Assembly: GCA_021820165.1 (NCBI GenBank)
Contig: JAKADW010000044.1
Coordinates: forward strand, 1 to 10,591
DNA from: Bacillota bacterium
Lineage (GTDB): Bacteria > Bacillota_E > Sulfobacillia > Sulfobacillales > Sulfobacillaceae
DNA length: 10,591 bases
Direction of reading: 5' to 3'
Position numbers and translations under genes: made by a program. Position 1 is the stretch's first letter. Every line of letters starts with the position of its first letter. Shown one piece after another: positions 6,388 through 10,591 of this stretch. Under the pieces are notes generated by a model. That model did not search any database. It was given only the letters and a program-made list of their open reading frames with translations, and was not told the origin of the DNA.

Positions 6388-7996
6388 CGTGGCCCTCCTC
6401 CAGCTTTCCCCAAGGAAGCGTCAGCACCACACGAAATCCGGGCGGATCCCCAAGGTTGTCCGCTCGTACCCGCCCCCCATGGGCCTCGGCCACGCTCTTA
6501 ACAATCGCCAAGCCCAAGCCTGATCCCCGAATCTCCGATTTGGCATGCTGCGGTGACCGATAGAAGCGTTCAAAAATCTTCTCCACGTCAGCACTGGGCA
6601 CACCCGGACCGAAGTCACGGACCTCGACCATCCAGCCCTCCGGTTGCTCCCGAAATGTCAGCTTGACCTCGTTCGAAGAATACTTTAAGGCATTCTGCAG
6701 AAGGTCGCTGACGGCCGTGGTGAGAGCGCGAGGATCGCCATACAAATGGGGCAAGCGGTCGCCCCCGCGCACCTGAATCCGCTCACGGTCCCACACCGGA
6801 TAGCGGTCCAAAAGCTGCAATAGCCATGGTGCCAGCGGGAACCAGCGGGGCTCAAAGGGCCACTCGGCGTTATCCCATTGGGACATGGTCAGCAATTGGT
6901 CAATTAACATTTCTAATTCCCCGGTTTCCTGAACCGCCACGGAGAGAAACTCCCGCCGAGTATCGACCGCAAGCCGCTCCCCCGCCCGCTGCAATGTTTC
7001 CAGGTAGCCTTTGACCAGCCCCAACGGGGTGCGAAGCTCATGCGAGACATTGGCCAAAATCTCCGCCTGCATGTGAGCCCGCTCCTCCCTAAGCCGATGC
7101 AGTCGATCTTGTTCTAGAGCATCGGCGCTCGCCGCCGCAATAGCGATCTGTTGCGACAAGACTTCTAAGAGGTCCCGATAGGTGGAAAACCAACCGTTCT
7201 GATCCGCTTGCAATAGCAAAATCCCCCAGGGCTTTTCCTGATAACGCAAGGGGAATACTGCCACGCGACTAAGTCGCACGCCAGGGATAAGATAGCCCGA
7301 TGAGCCATCGTCGCCACTGTAGCGCGGTTGATTGGATCCTAGCGCCTCCCCGAGAAGTCCCCGTTCAGGTTCCAAAAACATGGCCGGAACCGGGCGGGTC
7401 GCGAGTTCCAGTTTGCCGTGGTTGGCATAGAGGTGGAGACTCTCGGCGCGGTCGCCCGTGAGACGATAGATGGCCGCTCGGCGCACCACCGTATGTTGTG
7501 ACACCTCGCGTAAGATGCTGTGCATGGCCGTTTCTGGGTCCGACTCGGTTCCGAGCGATGACCATCCTCGGGCAATAGCCAGCAACTGGTCTTTCAGTCG
7601 CCGGTGCTCAGTCTCCAGATGAGCAATCCGCCCTTCCTTCATCCAGTAAAAGGCCACGGCCATAACCACCAAACCCACCACCCAAAGGGCTGGCGACACC
7701 AGCCATTGACTGGCGGCAAGATGATGTAAGCTTGCCAATGCGGCAGCATTTAAATCTTTTGTCTCTTGGCCGAGGGCTGGCGGAACATGCGATACCCCAA
7801 GGAGTTGGGCCGCCATATGAAGGAGATGAGCCTTTAAGATGGGCGACTTTACCTGATGGATCTCCGCTATGGTGGCCAGGGCAAGCAAGGTTTGTCGGTA
7901 CTGGGCATGCCACAAGAACGCCAGGCGAGATAGTGCCAGCATCCATAGAATCCCGGCTCCCAGCGCGACTTGCCATAGAACCCGCCCTCTTCTCAC
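6353..7996 (-). CDS. Membrane sensor histidine kinase with GAF domain, partner of the KdpE-like regulator
   Basis: With the start at GTG 7996 (GGGGGAGG 6 nt upstream) the protein has 547 residues. The frame is open further upstream to 8131, but that part overlaps the preceding transporter gene and does not look like protein. Helices at about 6-29 and 99-119 flank a roughly 70-residue extracytoplasmic loop. A GAF-like domain follows (about 150-290), then the phospho-acceptor helix SHELRTP with H319, and the ATPase domain with N435 (LLQNALKYS), DFGPGVP (461-467), FERFYR and GSGLGLAIVK (491-500). The GAF-HisKA-HATPase order equals the carboxy-terminal half of KdpD. It lacks the KdpD and USP domains and has two instead of four membrane helices. 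It should phosphorylate the regulator it overlaps. The signal it senses is not evident. Confidence 0.9.
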   Translation of the reverse strand: MRRGRVLWQVALGAGILWMLALSRLAFLWHAQYRQTLLALATIAEIHQVKSPILKAHLLHMAAQLLGVSHVPPALGQETKDLNAAALASLHHLAASQWLVSPALWVVGLVVMAVAFYWMKEGRIAHLETEHRRLKDQLLAIARGWSSLGTESDPETAMHSILREVSQHTVVRRAAIYRLTGDRAESLHLYANHGKLELATRPVPAMFLEPERGLLGEALGSNQPRYSGDDGSSGYLIPGVRLSRVAVFPLRYQEKPWGILLLQADQNGWFSTYRDLLEVLSQQIAIAAASADALEQDRLHRLREERAHMQAEILANVSHELRTPLGLVKGYLETLQRAGERLAVDTRREFLSVAVQETGELEMLIDQLLTMSQWDNAEWPFEPRWFPLAPWLLQLLDRYPVWDRERIQVRGGDRLPHLYGDPRALTTAVSDLLQNALKYSSNEVKLTFREQPEGWMVEVRDFGPGVPSADVEKIFERFYRSPQHAKSEIRGSGLGLAIVKSVAEAHGGRVRADNLGDPPGFRVVLTLPWGKLEEGHDGGANRLSIGH

Positions 7997-8025
7997 CGTT
8001 CGCCTCCCCCAAGTGCTCTGAAGGT

Positions 8026-8054
8026 ATGGTAGACTAAGCGGTCGCGATTGTCTA
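8026..8054 (-). promoter_or_regulatory. Candidate promoter of the kinase-kdpE pair
   Basis: On the minus strand TAGACA (8054-8049, 5 of 6 matches to TTGACA) stands exactly 17 bp before TACCAT (8031-8026, 4 of 6). The TAG of the -35 is the stop codon of the transporter gene. Transcription would start near 8019, about 23 nt before the GTG at 7996, leaving room for the ribosome site. Read-through from the transporter may also contribute, since no terminator intervenes. Confidence 0.55.
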
Positions 8055-9929
8055 ACCTGAGCGGCCCGGTTTTTCCTCGGCAGGCGAAGATTTCCTGTCG
8101 GAATCGGGAAAGTGCATGGGCACAGTACCAATCACCACATCGGTACGCTTTCTCAGCGCCTGGGTAATGGCAGAGCCGAGCTTGTTGTGCAGAAGTTCCG
8201 CACCAAGCCCATCCGGCACTACATCGGGAACGAGCACCAAGACCCGCTCCCCGGATTGCCGTTCAATGGTACTGATGAATCGAAGCAATGGGCGCACCAC
8301 GGAATGGTATTGGGACTTCAACACCGAGAGGCGCACCGGCGGGTTCCACCGCTTCCACTCGTCCAGAAATTGTTCAGCACGAGGGTTGATAGCCCCTTCA
8401 TCCTCGGGTTCGGTGAATAACACCACCACCGCAATGACCTCATCACTCAGCGAAAGCGCGTGATCCAGCGCCCGACGGGTTAGCTCCGACAAGCTGGGGG
8501 TAATCGGCACCACCACCAAGGGTCGCGGACGGGGGACCACGGGTAAAGGCAAGCGCCCAATGCCCAATTGCTCCCCAACCCGCTGATAATAACGATGGAT
8601 GCGCCGGAACATCCAAATCAAAAGTGGGATGGCCACCACCACCACCCAAGCGCCTTCCAGAAATTTGGTCGTGACAAATAGCAAAGTGGCAATACCGGTC
8701 GCGATGGCACCCGCACCGTTTAACGCCGCCCGGGCTAGCCATCCCCGTGGGCGAGCCTTCCGCCAATGAAACACCATGCCCAACTGCGAGAGGGTAAAGC
8801 CTGTGAACACGCCAATGGCAAACATGGGCACGAGCGCCTGGGTATTCCCGCCCACGGCCACCAATAGCACTGCCGCTCCCACTGCCAAAACCCACACCCC
8901 GCGCTCAAAGACCAAGCGATCCCCACGGATGGCAAACGACTGCGGCAAAAATCGATCGCGGGCCAGAAGGCTGGTGAGCACGGGGAGTCCCCCAAAAGAG
9001 GTGTTGGCCGCCAGTCCCAGCACTGTCGCGATAGCCAATGACACCACATAGAACACCCAACTCCGTCCCACCGATCCCGTCATCACTTTACTCAGTAAGC
9101 TCCGATTCCCCCCAGGAACGACGCCAAAGCGCATGGTCAAGACGGCGATGCCGATAAGCATGGCCGCCAGGATGATTCCCAGAAGCCACTCGGTGCGCTT
9201 CGCTCGAAGTTGACGGGGCTGGCGGAATAGCGGTACCCCGTTGGCGATGGCCTCCACGCCGGTAAGAGCGGTGCAGCCGGCGGCAAACGCTTTCATGAGA
9301 AAAAACGCACCCACTGGCGGCGCTGAACGAGGAATGTGGTGCACGGCATGGGTTAAATGGGGATGAATAAATCCCCACGCCAGCACCGCTAACAGACCAA
9401 TAATGAAGACAAAAGTGGGCAACAAAAACGCTCGCGCACTTTCTCCCACGCCACGGAGGTTCAAGATGGTCACCACCGCCAAAAGGGCCAAACAGAGGGG
9501 CACCGTCCAAGGAATCAAAACCGGCCAGGCGGAAGATAGCGCACCCACACCGGCGGCGATGGAAATGGCCACGGTTAGCGTATAGTCCACCAGCAAGGCC
9601 GCGGCCGCCAGGTGGCTCGCCCCCACTCCAAGATTTTCCCGGGAGACCGCATAGGCTCCTCCCCCTTTGGGATAGGCGTCAATCACCTGACTATACGACG
9701 TCACCAAGAGTGCCAGAAGTCCCGTGATCGCTAAAGATTCCGGTAATAGGTACCGGATCCCGGCTACTCCAATCCCCACCAACACAATGGCGATGGCTTC
9801 CGGCCCGTAAGCCACTGATGTCAGCGCATCTAGCGATAGGGCAGCCAGCCCTTCTGAGGACCCAATTTCCTCACCTTGGACCTCCGTGGTCTTTAACGGC
9901 CGACCAATAAGAATATGCCACATGTCCAT
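8052..9929 (-). CDS. kimA: KimA-type K+ importer (APC superfamily)
   Basis: The predicted 625 residues match B. subtilis KimA (YdaO, 607), a K+/H+ symporter whose activity and expression are controlled by c-di-AMP. About twelve membrane helices span residues 25-490. A cytoplasmic carboxy-terminal domain (about 510-615) follows, with the KimA-like ending HNKLGSAI...VIGTVPMHF. Family signatures visible are GRPLKT at the start, LDALTSVAYG (D34, Y41), YPKGGGAYAVSRENLG, LLVDYTLTVAIS (D115, Y116), ALTGVEAI (T223, E226), LAANTSFGGLP and TLSQLGM. By memory these correspond to the K+-site residues D36, Y43, D117, Y118, T230 and E233 of KimA. I start at ATG 9929. The frame stays open to 10064, but the extra 45 codons overlap the MFS remnant and are not KimA-like. 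No Shine-Dalgarno is seen; TACACT at 9941-9936 would start an RNA at the ATG, so leaderless expression is possible. Together with Kdp it makes this a K+-uptake locus. Confidence 0.88.
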   Translation of the reverse strand: MDMWHILIGRPLKTTEVQGEEIGSSEGLAALSLDALTSVAYGPEAIAIVLVGIGVAGIRYLLPESLAITGLLALLVTSYSQVIDAYPKGGGAYAVSRENLGVGASHLAAAALLVDYTLTVAISIAAGVGALSSAWPVLIPWTVPLCLALLAVVTILNLRGVGESARAFLLPTFVFIIGLLAVLAWGFIHPHLTHAVHHIPRSAPPVGAFFLMKAFAAGCTALTGVEAIANGVPLFRQPRQLRAKRTEWLLGIILAAMLIGIAVLTMRFGVVPGGNRSLLSKVMTGSVGRSWVFYVVSLAIATVLGLAANTSFGGLPVLTSLLARDRFLPQSFAIRGDRLVFERGVWVLAVGAAVLLVAVGGNTQALVPMFAIGVFTGFTLSQLGMVFHWRKARPRGWLARAALNGAGAIATGIATLLFVTTKFLEGAWVVVVAIPLLIWMFRRIHRYYQRVGEQLGIGRLPLPVVPRPRPLVVVPITPSLSELTRRALDHALSLSDEVIAVVVLFTEPEDEGAINPRAEQFLDEWKRWNPPVRLSVLKSQYHSVVRPLLRFISTIERQSGERVLVLVPDVVPDGLGAELLHNKLGSAITQALRKRTDVVIGTVPMHFPDSDRKSSPAEEKPGRSG

Positions 9930-9963
9930 AAAAGGAGTGTACCACGGAAGGAAAAAATTACCC

Positions 9964-10395
9964 TTATCCCGCCCGCCCCATCTCCGCCAAAGAGGAGGGC
10001 TCCCGCCACCAGTCCGGCCGCAAATAAACACTAATACCAAGCGCCAAGCAGAGACTGCCGCCAATAACCACCGTCCCCCGAGGGCCCACGATCCCGATTA
10101 GGACCCCTCCCAATGCCTGCCCGAGAGGAAGCCCGAGTCCCATCATGCCGTTAATCACCCCGTACACCCGACCACGAAGGGCATCGGGCACCAGTTTTTG
10201 GCGCCACACGGAAAAGAGGATGTTGTAGGGGGCGTAGCTAAATCCCCCCAGCGCCAACAGCACGCCCGCCAAAATAGCCGAGTGCACCATCCCCAATAGA
10301 CCGCTGAACATTCCCCATAGCACAATAATCCCGGAGACCACCATACGGAGCGGCCAGGAAGGGGTTTTAACCGTTTCATAAACCTTTACCCATAG
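9964..10395 (-). pseudogene. Carboxy-terminal remnant of an MFS efflux transporter
   Basis: From an in-frame TAA (10398-10396) to the stop at 9964-9966 the frame encodes about 143 residues. The last 125 or so have about four membrane helices and the MFS signature VPDALRGRVYGVINGMMGLGLPLGQALGG, typical of MFS_3/EntS-like exporters. Such proteins have about 400 residues and twelve helices, so the first two thirds are missing. The frame closes just before the promoter of the IS607-type recombinase, which runs the other way. The simplest reading is that the element, or a rearrangement at its end, removed the 5' part. ATG 10344 could still start a short product, but no function is expected. The remnant ends 34 bp before kimA. 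Confidence 0.75.
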
Positions 10396-10414
10396 TTATC
10401 CATGGTTGTATAAT
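10385..10414 (+). promoter_or_regulatory. Candidate promoter of the recombinase gene
   Basis: TTTACC (10385-10390) is followed after 18 bp by a perfect TATAAT (10409-10414). Transcription would begin at about 10421, which is the A of the recombinase ATG, implying a leaderless or nearly leaderless mRNA. The -10 is convincing; the -35 matches 4 of 6. Confidence 0.6.
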
Positions 10415-10420
10415 TTAGGT

Positions 10421-10591
10421 ATGAACCGGACACTTGTGGGCATTCGTGAAGCAGCCGAATTTTTAGGCGTGACTCCCTCGACGTTACGTCGATGGGAGCA
10501 TGAAGGTAAACTGATACCCGATGAACGTACCGCGGGTGGGTATCGTCGTTACGACTTAGCTCGCTTGCGTCCTGATCAGTTTCATCACCGC
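10421..10591 (+). CDS. tnpA: IS607-type TnpA serine recombinase, amino-terminal part (runs off right edge)
   Basis: The 57 visible residues form a MerR-like winged helix-turn-helix: IREAAEFLGVTPSTLRRWE, then GKLIPDERTAGGYRRYDLARL. This WExEGKxxPxRTxGGxRRY pattern is the standard head of IS607-family TnpA, where it precedes a serine-recombinase domain. A free MerR-family regulator is the alternative; the GGYRRY segment favours TnpA. The catalytic domain and any tnpB partner lie outside the window. IS607 elements have no terminal inverted repeats and make no target duplication, so the left end cannot be fixed here. It should lie between about 10345 and 10421. Confidence 0.8.
   Translation, partial: MNRTLVGIREAAEFLGVTPSTLRRWEHEGKLIPDERTAGGYRRYDLARLRPDQFHHR

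Noticed and set aside
7997..8131. 45-codon amino-terminal extension of the sensor kinase
   Set aside because: It overlaps the end of the transporter gene, and a strong ribosome site stands before GTG 7996, directly ahead of the first membrane helix.
9930..10064. 45-codon amino-terminal extension of the KimA-type transporter
   Set aside because: It overlaps the MFS remnant and is rich in Arg, Gly and Trp without family similarity; KimA proteins start near the GRPLK segment.
10385..10412. Inverted-repeat end of the insertion sequence
   Set aside because: Only a 4-bp CCAT/ATGG pairing with loose flanks is visible, and IS607-type elements are known to lack terminal inverted repeats.

Overview
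The window is a potassium-uptake and K+-sensing region, almost entirely on the minus strand. It probably comes from a moderately GC-rich Gram-positive (Firmicutes-like) bacterium. Supporting signs are strong AGGAGG-type ribosome sites, frequent GTG starts, a KimA-type K+ transporter and T-tailed intrinsic terminators. A thermo-acidophile such as Sulfobacillus or a relative would fit, but that is a guess from general character, not something the sequence proves.

Layout in minus-strand transcription order (right to left): (1) at 10421 on the plus strand begins a MerR-headed serine recombinase of the IS607 TnpA type, cut by the right edge. It faces away from a 5'-truncated MFS transporter remnant (9964-10395). 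(2) A KimA/YdaO-type K+ importer of the APC superfamily (8052-9929). (3) A two-TM GAF-HisKA-HATPase sensor kinase (6353-7996) overlapping a KdpE-type response regulator (5680-6387), ended by an intrinsic terminator at 5643-5664. (4) The kdp operon: a previously uncalled 27-residue membrane peptide (5469-5552), kdpF (5366-5449, also 27 residues), kdpA, kdpB and kdpC (start moved to 1583). It ends in a strong intrinsic terminator at 928-968. (5) After about 230 bp of non-coding leader, the amino-terminal domain of KdpD (1-693), cut by the left edge and apparently frameshifted about 25 bp before it.

Working model: KdpFABC is the ATP-driven high-affinity K+ pump and KimA a proton-coupled K+ importer. 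The kinase/regulator pair would switch on kdp through T-rich, 11-bp-spaced repeats that overlap the terminator of the regulator gene. KdpD is separated from the kinase/regulator pair: its amino-terminal sensing module lies at the other end of the cluster, while the kinase next to kdpE has no such module. This suggests a split Kdp sensory system, although the window cannot show whether a kinase domain follows KdpD.

The points most worth a second look are the extra small peptide before KdpF, the split and possibly frameshifted KdpD, the terminator/operator overlap, and the insertion-sequence junction at the right edge.
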